Assembly: GCA_013151575.1 (NCBI GenBank)
Contig: JAADHZ010000042.1
Coordinates: 1 to 39,295 of the forward strand
Reading direction: 5' to 3'
Source: Gammaproteobacteria bacterium
GTDB lineage: Bacteria; Pseudomonadota; Gammaproteobacteria; SZUA-152
DNA length: 39,295 nt
The position numbers and the translations under genes are program-made. Of this stretch, positions 1-9,826 are shown in pieces. How positions within the stretch are numbered: the stretch's first letter is position 1; every line of letters begins with the position of its first letter. The notes beneath the pieces are model-generated. The model was not told the origin of the DNA, ran no database searches, and worked only from the letters and a program-made list of their open reading frames with translations.

Positions 1-1
1 A

Positions 2-1246
2 CGCGGCATGTGGGGCGTGGAGCCGATGTATCCCAGCAATAACTTTTATGTTGAGCCCGATCGTTTCACTGTGAAGCGGGGTGACCCGGGGGCAAATGGG
101 GGCACCGACGTCACCGAACCTTACGTGACCCGTGAGTATCAGATATGCCTCAAGTGCCATTCCAATTACGGTTACGATCAGCCGCCTATGTTGGGCGTCA
201 GCACGGTGACTACCATGCCCGGCACCAATGCTATGTATCGGTACACTAATCAGGCGCGGGAGTACAATTCGCCTGACAGCCATAAGGGGGAGTTCGGCAG
301 TGGTGGCGGCAGCTGCGTGGGTAGTGGCATGGGGCTGGATGGTGGAGCTGATGCCGCTTACAATTGTGGGAATCATCGTTCCTGGCACCCGGTAATGAAT
401 AACACGGGCCGGGAGCCTTTCGTGCGCAATGCGGACGCCAACAACTGGATATCACCTTTTAATAACGCTGTGGGCACGCAGACCATGTATTGCAGCGATT
501 GTCATGGCTCGGATACCGCCCCCGGCACTGCCGATCCCGATCCGGGTCAGGAAAACGGCCCGGTATGGGGTCCGCATGGCTCCACCAATAATTTTTTGCT
601 GAAAGGCCCATGGTCAGCTGACCGGGTAGGTGGTACTGGTGAGACGGCCTACGCTGGAGGCCCTACCTACAGTGGAGGCCCTCTTTCTGCCCAGGTTGAT
701 CCCGTTCTTGATCACCTATGTTTTAAGTGTCACGACTTTAATCAGTACGCCAACCCCTTTCCGCCCGTAGTGCAGCCAAGCGGGTTTGGTGGTAATGGCC
801 CATGCTTAGGTTGCGGCCTCGGTAATGATTCTAGCAATTACCATACCTTCCATGCCCTGCAGGTGAGTAATTTCCGCTGCAATTTTTGCCACGTTGCGGT
901 GCCTCACGGCTGGAAAAACAAAGCTTTTCTGGTGAATTTGAATGATGTCGGTTCCGAGGCCGGTTTTCCTGGGCCGGGTAACCAGGTTCGTAACGGCACG
1001 CTGGATTCGCCGGTGTCTCAGAGGGCGGGTTATACTCAGGGTCCTTATTACAATCGTGCGGTCCTCAAAATTGCTAGCTTTGCCCGTAGCGGTGAATGGC
1101 AGGATAGCAACTGTGGTTCGGCCGGATCGCCGGGCAACGGATTAACAGGCATCCCCTGGATGATGGGTCATGCAGTCTATAACTATAATGAAGACGGCAG
1201 CGTTACCTATATTGCTTATGGAGAAGGCTGCATAGCTGTGCCATGA
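2..1246 (+). CDS. Multihaem c-type cytochrome, 5'-truncated by window edge (4 CxxCH: CLKCH, CSDCH, CFKCH, CNFCH)
   Basis: Frame open to the window start; first ATG at 8 is not followed by a signal peptide; four CxxCH motifs in the translation. Confidence 0.85.
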   Translation, partial: RGMWGVEPMYPSNNFYVEPDRFTVKRGDPGANGGTDVTEPYVTREYQICLKCHSNYGYDQPPMLGVSTVTTMPGTNAMYRYTNQAREYNSPDSHKGEFGSGGGSCVGSGMGLDGGADAAYNCGNHRSWHPVMNNTGREPFVRNADANNWISPFNNAVGTQTMYCSDCHGSDTAPGTADPDPGQENGPVWGPHGSTNNFLLKGPWSADRVGGTGETAYAGGPTYSGGPLSAQVDPVLDHLCFKCHDFNQYANPFPPVVQPSGFGGNGPCLGCGLGNDSSNYHTFHALQVSNFRCNFCHVAVPHGWKNKAFLVNLNDVGSEAGFPGPGNQVRNGTLDSPVSQRAGYTQGPYYNRAVLKIASFARSGEWQDSNCGSAGSPGNGLTGIPWMMGHAVYNYNEDGSVTYIAYGEGCIAVP

Positions 1247-1318
1247 GTCGTCTGTCTATTCAGAAATACGAAGAATATTTTCCGCTGAACTTTCCCTGTT
1301 GAAGGTCGAGAGGTACGA

Positions 1319-3466
1319 ATGATTCGCCGTGGATACGGGGTGGTTTTGTTGCTGTTGTTTGCGGGTGTTGGGTCGGCTGCGGGTACGGCGCGGTATGCCT
1401 TCACTGCTAACACCTACGACAAAAGTCTGGCCAGTTACCGATTAGATGCCAGTGGCATGTTGCATGCCACCGGTCACCAGTTGGTGGAGGCCCGGTCTGT
1501 GCCTACTGCGGTGGGAGTACACCCCTCGGGACGTTTTCTGTTGACCACGTCCAAGTCACTGGCTCATATTGCTGTTTACCGTATTGACCCCGAGACTGGT
1601 GGGCTGGCCCAAGTGCCGGGTTCGCCGTTCTCTGCTGTGGGGCGCTCGCCATTTTTTATTGCTTTCCATCCCTCGGGCCGGTATGTCTACTTTCCTGATC
1701 GCTTCGACGGTATCCTGGCTTTCGCCTTCAATCCAAATAGCGGTGCTCTGAGTCCCATTGATGGCATGCCTTATCGCTCAGGCAAGCGTACTCGTACGTT
1801 GGTTATGCACCCCTCGGGGCGTTTTCTGTACGCTACCGATGCCTATTCCAACACGATCAGTGCTTACGTTATCGATCCTGCCACAGGTAAGCTGGCGGCG
1901 CTTGAGGGTTCGCCTTTCCCGGCGGGTGACAGCTTTCCCCTTAACGCCGAGCTGGCAATGTTGACAAGATTTTCTGCTGAGGTCGGTGGGTTACCTTATT
2001 TTGCGGCAGTGCATCCATCGGGCCGGTTTTTATATGTGACCAACTGGCTCGCTGCCAGCCTGTCAGCCTTTCATATCGACCCGGACAGCGGCGCGCTTAG
2101 CCTGCTGGATGGTTTTCCGCGCACTACCGGCATCAATCCCTACGCGGTTGCCGTTCACCCCTCCGGACAGTATTTATATGTCACTAACTGGGCGGATGAT
2201 GCATTGTGGGCTTACCGTATTGATTCCGTCGACGGCGATCTGACTCCGGTGTCCGGCTCGCCTTTTGCCGTCGAGGGCATCGGGCCCGTAGCGATTACCT
2301 TTGACCCCGCTGGCCGACATGCCTACGTACCTAATGCCCAGTCCAGTAATGTCAGCGTGTTCGATGTAGACGTGACCAGTGGTGCGTTAAGCCTGCGAGA
2401 CACTTTGCAAACGCGCCCCACCCCTTGGTCTTTGGCCGTGGTGCCTGGTGAGGTATTGACGCCGCCAGTGCAACGCCTTGCCTTCGGCCTGTCCGGAAAA
2501 AACCTTGTTATGCTGAGCCAGTCCGCAGTCAGTGGTGAGCTGAAGTGGTTGGCGAGCATTGAGGCGGGCAATAAACCTGTGGCCGTAGTAGCGCATCATG
2601 ATGGTCGTTTCGTTTACGTGGCCGATGCCGGCAGTGACCGTATTCATGCCTTTCGAATCGAAGGTGAGCAATTACTCCCTGTTTCCGGTTCACCTTTTGC
2701 CGCTGGCAAGGGGCTCCGTGATTTGACCGTGGACATAAATGGTTTCTATCTTTACGCCGTTAACGAAAATTCTAATACTCTCTCGGTGTACGTCGTTGAT
2801 GTTGCCAGTGGAGCGTTGGCGGAAATGCGCGGCTCGCCGTTTCGTACCGGAGATGGTCCGGTTGCGGTAACCCTGGATGCAGCGGCGCGCTATGTTTTGG
2901 TCGCCAATACTGACGCGGGCAATGTCTCGGTGTTTCGTTATCAGACCAGCCTGAGCCCGCTGGTTTTCGAAATCGACAAATACGGTTCGCCATTCGCCGC
3001 CGGTAAGCGTCCTGTGGCTTTGGCGGAAGACCCCACTGGCAAACATCTCTATGTGGTCGATGCCGATGCGGACCGCCTGTTTTTGTTCCGGGTGCATTTT
3101 CAGAGCGGGGTGTTGGAAGCGTTACCTGGCTCGCCGCTGTCCACCGGCAAATCACCCCTTTCAGTACAAGTGCACCCGAATGGCGGCTGGGTTTATGTGC
3201 TCAACGGCGGCAGTCATGACATCAGCCGTTATCGCCGTGATCGGCTACAGGGCGCGTTGGATGAAGCCCTGCCCCGGGTTGCCGTGGGTTTGCAGGCCCA
3301 GAGCCTGCGGCTGGGCCCCGCCGGGCGTTATCTTTATGTGCTTGCGGAAGACGGCAAGCCGTCACAACGCTATGCGGTGGACGCAGCCAACGGTGCGCTG
3401 GAGTTACAAAAAACACGGCAACACGAGGGACTTCGGGAGTTGGTATTCCCGGTATTTTCAGACTAA
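1319..3466 (+). CDS. Exported YncE / lactonase-like beta-propeller protein, probably two propellers in tandem
   Basis: N-terminal hydrophobic signal (MIRRGYGVVLLLLFAGVGSAAG); many repeated HPSGRFLYVTN / GxLxxLxGSPF units over 715 aa. Confidence 0.85.
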   Translation: MIRRGYGVVLLLLFAGVGSAAGTARYAFTANTYDKSLASYRLDASGMLHATGHQLVEARSVPTAVGVHPSGRFLLTTSKSLAHIAVYRIDPETGGLAQVPGSPFSAVGRSPFFIAFHPSGRYVYFPDRFDGILAFAFNPNSGALSPIDGMPYRSGKRTRTLVMHPSGRFLYATDAYSNTISAYVIDPATGKLAALEGSPFPAGDSFPLNAELAMLTRFSAEVGGLPYFAAVHPSGRFLYVTNWLAASLSAFHIDPDSGALSLLDGFPRTTGINPYAVAVHPSGQYLYVTNWADDALWAYRIDSVDGDLTPVSGSPFAVEGIGPVAITFDPAGRHAYVPNAQSSNVSVFDVDVTSGALSLRDTLQTRPTPWSLAVVPGEVLTPPVQRLAFGLSGKNLVMLSQSAVSGELKWLASIEAGNKPVAVVAHHDGRFVYVADAGSDRIHAFRIEGEQLLPVSGSPFAAGKGLRDLTVDINGFYLYAVNENSNTLSVYVVDVASGALAEMRGSPFRTGDGPVAVTLDAAARYVLVANTDAGNVSVFRYQTSLSPLVFEIDKYGSPFAAGKRPVALAEDPTGKHLYVVDADADRLFLFRVHFQSGVLEALPGSPLSTGKSPLSVQVHPNGGWVYVLNGGSHDISRYRRDRLQGALDEALPRVAVGLQAQSLRLGPAGRYLYVLAEDGKPSQRYAVDAANGALELQKTRQHEGLRELVFPVFSD

Positions 3467-3606
3467 AAAAGCCTGGGAATAAAACGGTATTTCACAAAGC
3501 GGCGACAGATCTCAATAGTTGGTCAGCGGCTTGCGGGTCCGGTGGCTGGGCGCGGTATAATCTGCGCTCGATTTTAACGCGGCTTTCGGAGTCTTAAAAT
3601 TTCCTC

Positions 3607-4656
3607 ATGTTTTCGTGGTTTCGTCTGCTGGCCTCCTTAAAGCTGACCCTGGTGGGGATGGTGTTGCTGGGTGGAGGAGCCGCCCTCAGTTATAACAACC
3701 CGGTGGATGTGTCGGTGTGGGTGCTGGTGCTGCCGCTGAGTCTGCTGGCCGTAAATCTGACGGCTGCGATCATCACCAATCCGCGCATTAATCGGCAGAT
3801 TGGTTTGCTTGTGTTTCATGTGTGCCTGTTGGCCACCGTGCTGTTGGCTGGCGTGGGGCGCATGACGCATTTGGATGCCCACCTGGAAATCACCAATGGG
3901 CAGGGCTTTACCCCCGACTTGCTGCTGGATGTGCGAAAAGGCCCCTGGCATACCGGCAGCCTGAAAAAAGTCGCCTTTGTACAAGGTGATTTCACGGTAG
4001 ATTATTCTGCTGGTTTGAAAAGAAACTTGACCCATAGCATGGTTTATCTGCCAGAGAACGGGCGAATGCGCGAGCAGGATGTGGGGGATGACCGACCGCT
4101 GGTGTTGGAGCGCTATCGTTTTTACACCACCCACAACAAGGGTTTTTCGCCAGTGCTAACTTGGGTGCCGGATCAAGGGGCGACGGTGACCGGGCGTATC
4201 AATATGCCCTCCTATCCCTTGTTCGATTATAAGCAGAGCAATCAATGGACACCGCCGGGAAGCCGACAGGAAATCAAATTCTGGCTGCAACTGAACACGG
4301 GCTTGAGCGTGGGAGACGCCTGGGTGCTGGATGCTCGGAACTCCAGTGGGGTGCTGGTGGTCACAATCGATGGTTTGCGAGTGGAGTTGGAGAAGGGCGA
4401 GTCTGTGCGCTTGCCGGACGGACAGCTGCGCTACGACGATCTCACCAGCTGGATGGGATATCGGGTTTTTTATGACCCCACCTTGCAGTGGCTGTTTTGG
4501 GTAACGATTGCGGGGGTGTTGGGCTTGATGCATTTTTTCTGGAAAAAACTGAATCTGGTGCCATGGATGGATGAGGCAACATCGGCATCGGTTTTGCCGG
4601 CTGAGAAGCTGGCAGGCGCGCCTGAAAAACAGGGCAGCAAGGGGCAGGCAGTATGA
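3607..4656 (+). CDS. ResB-like cytochrome c biogenesis protein (System II-like)
   Basis: N-terminal LLASLKLTL...ALSYNNP, multiple TM helices, large soluble domain and C-terminal TM; directly precedes a CcsA-like gene with overlapping stop/start. Confidence 0.8.
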   Translation: MFSWFRLLASLKLTLVGMVLLGGGAALSYNNPVDVSVWVLVLPLSLLAVNLTAAIITNPRINRQIGLLVFHVCLLATVLLAGVGRMTHLDAHLEITNGQGFTPDLLLDVRKGPWHTGSLKKVAFVQGDFTVDYSAGLKRNLTHSMVYLPENGRMREQDVGDDRPLVLERYRFYTTHNKGFSPVLTWVPDQGATVTGRINMPSYPLFDYKQSNQWTPPGSRQEIKFWLQLNTGLSVGDAWVLDARNSSGVLVVTIDGLRVELEKGESVRLPDGQLRYDDLTSWMGYRVFYDPTLQWLFWVTIAGVLGLMHFFWKKLNLVPWMDEATSASVLPAEKLAGAPEKQGSKGQAV

Positions 4657-5501
4657 ATGACATGGTGGCGGAGCAGCCCTGGTTGTGGGCGGGCTTGGGG
4701 GCGTATTTTGTCGCCACCTTGCTGGCCATGTGGGGTGTGTCGCCGCGCCACTCTGGCGACGATGCGGAAACCAGCCACCGACACCAGCGGTGGGTGTTAG
4801 CGTTTATTGTACTGGGGGTGTTGTTGTTGACGGTGGCCATCGGCGCGCGTTGGGTGCGCATTGGGCATGGACCCTGGATCAATTTGTTTGAATTGTTGAT
4901 GAGTCAAATGTGGAGCTTGGGCTTGGTGTTCGCCGCCCTCTACTGGCGATTGCCGGGATTGCGGCCCAGCGCCGTGGTGGTGTTGCCGGTGATGTGGGTG
5001 CTGGGGTCGTGGGTGTTGACGCTGGAACCGGCCGTCAGCCATTTCCCCGCTACGTATTACAATGTCTGGAAATGGTCCCATGTAGGGCTGGGGAAGATTT
5101 TTCTGGCGCTGCTATTGACCGGGGTTGGCCTTGCAGGGGTGTTGATTTTGCGGCGCACCCAGCGGGGGCAGGTGTGGTTTCGCGCCATGCCCTCGGATGC
5201 CGTGATCGACAAGCTGGCCTGGAGGCTGATGATGCTGGCGCTGGTGTTTGACAGTTTCATGCTCATCGCTGGGGCAGTATGGGCGCAGGATGCTTGGGGG
5301 CGTTACTGGGCCTGGGACTCGCTGGAGACCTCTGCTTTTCTCACCTGGCTGTTTCTCGCCATTGGCCTGCACGTACGGCTGAGTTACAAGGTGCCACCGT
5401 GGGTGAGTGGCACAATTATAATCGGTATTTTTGCGATGGCTTTCAGTACGTATTTCGGTACACCGTACCTGAGCCCATCGGCCCACAAGGGAGTCGTGTG
5501 A
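4653..5501 (+). CDS. CcsA/ResC-like cytochrome c assembly protein
   Basis: Polytopic membrane protein with WWD-like segment WGRYWAWDSLETSAFLTWL. Confidence 0.85.
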   Translation: MNDMVAEQPWLWAGLGAYFVATLLAMWGVSPRHSGDDAETSHRHQRWVLAFIVLGVLLLTVAIGARWVRIGHGPWINLFELLMSQMWSLGLVFAALYWRLPGLRPSAVVVLPVMWVLGSWVLTLEPAVSHFPATYYNVWKWSHVGLGKIFLALLLTGVGLAGVLILRRTQRGQVWFRAMPSDAVIDKLAWRLMMLALVFDSFMLIAGAVWAQDAWGRYWAWDSLETSAFLTWLFLAIGLHVRLSYKVPPWVSGTIIIGIFAMAFSTYFGTPYLSPSAHKGVV

Positions 5502-6208
5502 TGAATGCAGCGGTTGAAAAAAAGCCCGCACCCAGACAGGATTTCGAAGCCCTGACAGTAACTCTGTCGGTGGCCGCAGTGGCGGCCGTCGCCTCGCTGA
5601 TTTTTTCTCTGTCCAGCTGGCAGGCCGTGCCTTCGCGGGAGGATGGCGTCGAAGGCTACACCCGGCCTGCCGCCGCGCAGGGCGAAATGCTCCCCTCCGG
5701 CAGGGAGGGCGAACATGCCTCGAGTGATGCAAACGGGGAGCCGCAAACCAAGCTGGAAAAACAGGTGGCCGAACGCTTCCAGCAGGCCGTGGCGTTGATG
5801 CACGCCAAACGTTATGACTACGCCATCACCGCGCTGGATGCCGTGCTGACGCTCGCCCCCAATTTGCCCGAGGCCTACGTGAACATGGGGTATGCCTTTC
5901 TGGGGCTGGAAGAATTCGGCCCGGCACGAGGGGCTTTTGAAAAAGCGCTGAGCATGAAACTGGATCAGGTGAATGCCTACTATGGTTTGGCGGTGGCCTT
6001 CGAAGCCAAGGGTGATTACGAGGCCGCACTAGGTGCCATGCGCAGTTATATTCACCTCTCTAAACCTGATGACCCCTTTTTGGCCAAGGCCCGTTCCGCC
6101 CTGTGGGAATGGGAGGCGCAGCTGGGGCGTGTCGAGGGTGTGACGTCGGCCCCGGAAGGGGGGCAGGGAACATCGGTCAAACCGCCTGGTTGGAAGGATG
6201 GGCACTAG
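5501..6208 (+). CDS. TPR-repeat membrane-anchored protein
   Basis: ATG at 5501 overlaps the upstream TGA (TGATG); N-terminal TM plus TPR-like repeats (AYVNMGYAFLGLEEFGPARGAFEKAL). The ORF-track start at 5279 lies inside the upstream gene. Confidence 0.75.
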   Translation: MNAAVEKKPAPRQDFEALTVTLSVAAVAAVASLIFSLSSWQAVPSREDGVEGYTRPAAAQGEMLPSGREGEHASSDANGEPQTKLEKQVAERFQQAVALMHAKRYDYAITALDAVLTLAPNLPEAYVNMGYAFLGLEEFGPARGAFEKALSMKLDQVNAYYGLAVAFEAKGDYEAALGAMRSYIHLSKPDDPFLAKARSALWEWEAQLGRVEGVTSAPEGGQGTSVKPPGWKDGH

Positions 6209-6812
6209 CGGCATAGCCCGATGGACACTGTTGTTGATCCTGGGGCTGTTATTACAGGCCTGTAGTGAGCCGGGTGGAGCACGTAAACTTCAGGTGGGGC
6301 AAAAGCTGCCGATGCTGGACGTGCTGGATCTGCAAGGCCGCCCGGTAACGTTTGCGCCGCAGCCGGGTAAATTGTTGATGATCAACCTGTGGGCCACTTG
6401 GTGCGCCCCCTGCCGTCATGAAATGCCCAGTCTGCAACGCCTAGCCCGGAAGTTGGGTGCCGATCGTCTTACTCTGGTGGGTTTGTCCGTGGATGACGAT
6501 GAGCACGTAGCGCGGGAATACCTCATCGAAAACGGCATCGATTTTGTCAGCCTGCGTGATCCGGCCTATGTTATGGGCGGCACTGGTGGGGTCGCCAATG
6601 GTGTGTTTGGGGTGCGGGTTTTTCCATCCACTTTTTTTGTGGCAGCTGACGGTACCTTGCTGCGCGTGATCGAGGGCTGGCGCGACTGGGATTCTCCAGA
6701 AATATTGGAGGACGTGCGGGCCTTGCTGCCACCTCGACAGGCGCCCGTAAATAATTCCGGGCGGGCTGGTGGAGATAGAGCGCTTAAAAATGCTACACTG
6801 ATCGGCTTTTAA
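6198..6812 (+). CDS. TlpA/ResA-like thioredoxin-fold lipoprotein
   Basis: Lipobox LLLQAC; thioredoxin motif WATWCAPCRHEMP. Confidence 0.87.
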   Translation: MGTSGIARWTLLLILGLLLQACSEPGGARKLQVGQKLPMLDVLDLQGRPVTFAPQPGKLLMINLWATWCAPCRHEMPSLQRLARKLGADRLTLVGLSVDDDEHVAREYLIENGIDFVSLRDPAYVMGGTGGVANGVFGVRVFPSTFFVAADGTLLRVIEGWRDWDSPEILEDVRALLPPRQAPVNNSGRAGGDRALKNATLIGF

Positions 6813-6902
6813 AGGCTCAGAGTGTCGCTGTTATGAATTTGCGGCTGGGCCCGCACTCCGTCGATACAAGGTTGGCGAAGTACCAGGGGAGATGTCAGAC
6901 GG

Positions 6903-7520
6903 ATGCTGCAAGTCCGCGAACTTGAGTGTGTACGTGGCGATCATCGTCTCTTCACCGGATTAAATTTTCAACTGCGAGGCGGGGAACTTCTACGCCTGCG
7001 GGGGTCCAACGGTAGTGGCAAAACCAGTTTGCTGCGGACCGTGTGCGGCCTGCTGGAACCCACCGAGGGAGAAGTGCTCTGGAACGGCGAGAATATCCGC
7101 CGTCAGCGCGATGAGTTCAACTCGGCGCTGTTGTATCTTGGGCATCACAATGGCATTAAATCTGAGCTGACAGCCTTCGAAAACCTGCGGCTGGGCAGTG
7201 CCCTGAGTGGCGGCGGGGTGTCGGACGAACAAATTTACGATGCGCTGGAAAAAATCGGCCTGGGTGGCCGTGAAGATCTACCCACGCAGGTGTTGTCCCA
7301 AGGGCAAAAACGGCGTGTGGCGCTGAGCCGGTTGTTATTGAGTGAGGCACCATTATGGGTGTTGGACGAGCCCTTTACCGCGCTGGACGTGGGCGCGGTG
7401 GACAGGTTGGCCCGATTGGTTGAGGCACACCTGAAAAAGGGCAATATGGTGATGTTCACCACTCATCAGGAAGTGGATTTGCGCGCCGGTACTTTGCGTG
7501 AAGTGTCTTTGGATTCATGA
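6903..7520 (+). CDS. ccmA: Haem exporter ATP-binding protein CcmA
   Basis: Walker A GSNGSGKTS, LSQGQKRR signature, Walker B LWVLDEP; followed by ccmB/C/D/E/F. Confidence 0.95.
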   Translation: MLQVRELECVRGDHRLFTGLNFQLRGGELLRLRGSNGSGKTSLLRTVCGLLEPTEGEVLWNGENIRRQRDEFNSALLYLGHHNGIKSELTAFENLRLGSALSGGGVSDEQIYDALEKIGLGGREDLPTQVLSQGQKRRVALSRLLLSEAPLWVLDEPFTALDVGAVDRLARLVEAHLKKGNMVMFTTHQEVDLRAGTLREVSLDS

Positions 7521-7544
7521 AGGTTAGGTCATGAGAAAGGCATC

Positions 7545-8228
7545 ATGAATCAGTCGAGTTTGTCGGGCATGTGGCGTGCCATGGTGTCGCGGGATCTGAC
7601 TCTGGCCATGCGGCGCCGGGCCGATGTGCTGACCACGTTGTTTTTTTTCATCATCGTGGTGAGCTTGTTCCCGCTGGGGGTTAGCCCGGAGATGGAATTG
7701 TTGCGCTCAATCGCCCCGGGGGTGATCTGGGTGGCGGCGCTGCTGGCGTCCATGTTGTCGCTGGGACGGCTGTTCTCTGATGATTTTCAGGACGGCACCC
7801 TGGAGCAGATGTTGCTGCTTCCGCAGCCCCTGTCGGTACTGGTGCTGGCCAAGGTGTTTGCGCACTGGCTGGTGTCGGGGTTGCCGCTGGTGTTGTTGTC
7901 TCCGTTGCTGGGGATGCAGCTGGGACTGGATAGTGACGGCATTGTGCTGATGATGGTGACCTTGCTGCTGGGTACACCGGTGTTAAGTCTGATCGGCGCG
8001 GTGGGGGCGGCCCTGACTCTGGGAGTGCGTGGCGGCGGGGTGCTGGTTTCGTTGCTGGTGTTGCCGCTGTATATTCCAGTGCTGATTTTCGGCACCGGCG
8101 CGGTGGATGCGGCTACGTCGGGCATGGATTACGAGGGGCATCTGTCCCTGCTGGGGGCCTTTTTGGTGTTGTCGGTGGTGTTGACGCCGCTGGGCACCGC
8201 AGCGGCATTGCGCATCAGCGTGGAATGA
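7545..8228 (+). CDS. ccmB: Haem exporter permease CcmB
   Basis: Polytopic protein with F-(S)DDFQDGTLEQMLLLP motif; position in operon. Confidence 0.95.
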   Translation: MNQSSLSGMWRAMVSRDLTLAMRRRADVLTTLFFFIIVVSLFPLGVSPEMELLRSIAPGVIWVAALLASMLSLGRLFSDDFQDGTLEQMLLLPQPLSVLVLAKVFAHWLVSGLPLVLLSPLLGMQLGLDSDGIVLMMVTLLLGTPVLSLIGAVGAALTLGVRGGGVLVSLLVLPLYIPVLIFGTGAVDAATSGMDYEGHLSLLGAFLVLSVVLTPLGTAAALRISVE

Positions 8229-8285
8229 TGCGCCGGTTTTGGTTTATTGGACGAACGGACGGAAAATAGTAAATGGGCTTTAACC

Positions 8286-9056
8286 ATGGTTTCTGAAAAC
8301 GCCATTGCGTGGTACCACTTTTCTTCACCGAAGAATTTTTATCCTCTGGCCGGACGTCTGATCCCTTGGTTCTGGGGGCTGGCTGTTATCCTGCTGGTGG
8401 TCGGGCTGTATATGAGTTTTTTCGTGGCCCCCACCGACTATAAACAGGGCGAAAGCTACCGCATTATTTTTGTACATGTGCCAGCGGCGTGGATGTCCAT
8501 GTTTATTTACCTGGTGATGGCGGCCTATGCCATCATCGGGCTGACCTGGAAACTGCGCATGGCCGAGATGATGGCCAGCGCGCTGGCACCCACCGGCGCC
8601 ATGTTCACTTTTCTGGCGTTGTGGACCGGCGCCTTTTGGGGCAAACCTACCTGGGGTGCTTATTGGGTATGGGACGCACGCCTCACCTCGGAATTGATCC
8701 TGTTATTTCTTTACATTGGTTACATGTCCCTGCAATCCGCCATCGATGACCCGCGCCGCGCCGCCCGTGCTAGCGCCTTGCTAGCCATCGTTGGGGTGAT
8801 CAACCTGCCCGTTATTTATTGGTCGGTGAAGTGGTGGAACACCCTGCACCAGGGGGCCTCGGTGAGCCCCACTATGGCGCCGAAAATGGCTTCTATCATG
8901 ATTACCACCATGTTGGTGATGACGTTTGCCTTTTGGATGTACACCATCGCGGTAGTATTGATGCGTGCACGACGCGTGATACTGGAGCGTGAACGTCAGA
9001 CTTCGTGGGTGATGGAAATGGTGAACGCTGACCCGCAGGCGGAGATGAAAAAATGA
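8286..9056 (+). CDS. ccmC: Haem exporter/handling protein CcmC
   Basis: WWD domain segment WGKPTWGAYWVWDARLTSELIL; start at ATG 8286 is a judgement (ORF track uses 8247). Confidence 0.93.
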   Translation: MVSENAIAWYHFSSPKNFYPLAGRLIPWFWGLAVILLVVGLYMSFFVAPTDYKQGESYRIIFVHVPAAWMSMFIYLVMAAYAIIGLTWKLRMAEMMASALAPTGAMFTFLALWTGAFWGKPTWGAYWVWDARLTSELILLFLYIGYMSLQSAIDDPRRAARASALLAIVGVINLPVIYWSVKWWNTLHQGASVSPTMAPKMASIMITTMLVMTFAFWMYTIAVVLMRARRVILERERQTSWVMEMVNADPQAEMKK

Positions 9057-9223
9057 GCGATTTTTTTGCCATGGGCGGGCACGGTTTTTTTATCTGGATG
9101 TCGTTCGGGGTGACCGCCCTTTTTATGGTCATCGAAGTGATCGCAGTCAAACGCAGTCGACAGACGGTACTTAAACAATTGCTTCGCTTGGCGCGCGCTG
9201 ATTTGCGTAAAGCCCAGAGTTAA
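9053..9223 (+). CDS. ccmD: CcmD small membrane protein (56 aa; below the ORF-track cutoff)
   Basis: ATG overlaps ccmC TGA (AATGA); MSDFFAMGGHGFFIWMSFGVTALFMVIEVIAVKRSRQTVLKQLLRLARADLRKAQS; lies between ccmC and ccmE. Confidence 0.92.
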   Translation: MSDFFAMGGHGFFIWMSFGVTALFMVIEVIAVKRSRQTVLKQLLRLARADLRKAQS

Positions 9224-9279
9224 TAAGTTAACAAATGAGTAGGTTGGTGGTGAGCTTGCGAACCCCAACAGGCGTTGGC
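9224..9279. repeat. REP-like dispersed repeat copy A (hairpin GTTGG-t-GGT...ACC-CCAAC)
   Basis: 52/56 identity with 18705..18760 by manual alignment. Confidence 0.9.
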
Positions 9280-9304
9280 TAAAAATACAGATGTTGGAGT
9301 CAGT

Positions 9305-9757
9305 ATGAAAACACGGCATAAACGAATGGCGCTTATTTTGGTGGGATTGGCGGGGCTGGCGGCCGCCGCTGGTTTGGTGCTCAATGCTTTGAACAGTAAT
9401 CTGGCGTTGTACATCAGTCCGTCGGATGTACTGGCTGGCAATGCGCCGAAGGACCAGACCTTCCGCCTCGGCGGAGTGGTGGTCGAGGGCAGTATGGAGC
9501 GCCAAGATGATGGCCTTACCGTGCACTTCAATGTTACCGATAATCATAAGACCATCCCCGTTGCGTTCACCGGTATCCTGCCTGACCTGTTCCAGGAGGG
9601 GCAGGGTGTGGTGGCGCAGGGACGTATGTCCGACGGCATGTTCAAGGCTACTGAAGTGCTGGCCAAACATGACGAAAATTATATGCCGCCGCAGGTGGCG
9701 GATATGTTGGAAAAGGGTGAGCAGGCCAAACAATCCGCTGCTGGCGCGACGCCCTGA
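9305..9757 (+). CDS. ccmE: Haem chaperone CcmE
   Basis: Signal anchor; haem-binding-His motif HDENYMPP. Confidence 0.95.
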   Translation: MKTRHKRMALILVGLAGLAAAAGLVLNALNSNLALYISPSDVLAGNAPKDQTFRLGGVVVEGSMERQDDGLTVHFNVTDNHKTIPVAFTGILPDLFQEGQGVVAQGRMSDGMFKATEVLAKHDENYMPPQVADMLEKGEQAKQSAAGATP

Positions 9758-9826
9758 TACGATGGCATTTTCAGCATCACTTTCCGCATTGAAACAAGCA
9801 ATGAATCCTATGAGGTGTAAACGAAT

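Noticed and set aside
303-385. CVGSGMGLDGGADAAYNCGNH as a non-canonical long-spacer haem motif
   Set aside because: Spacing is 16 residues and the second Cys is followed by GNH rather than CH, so it does not match the known CX15CH type.
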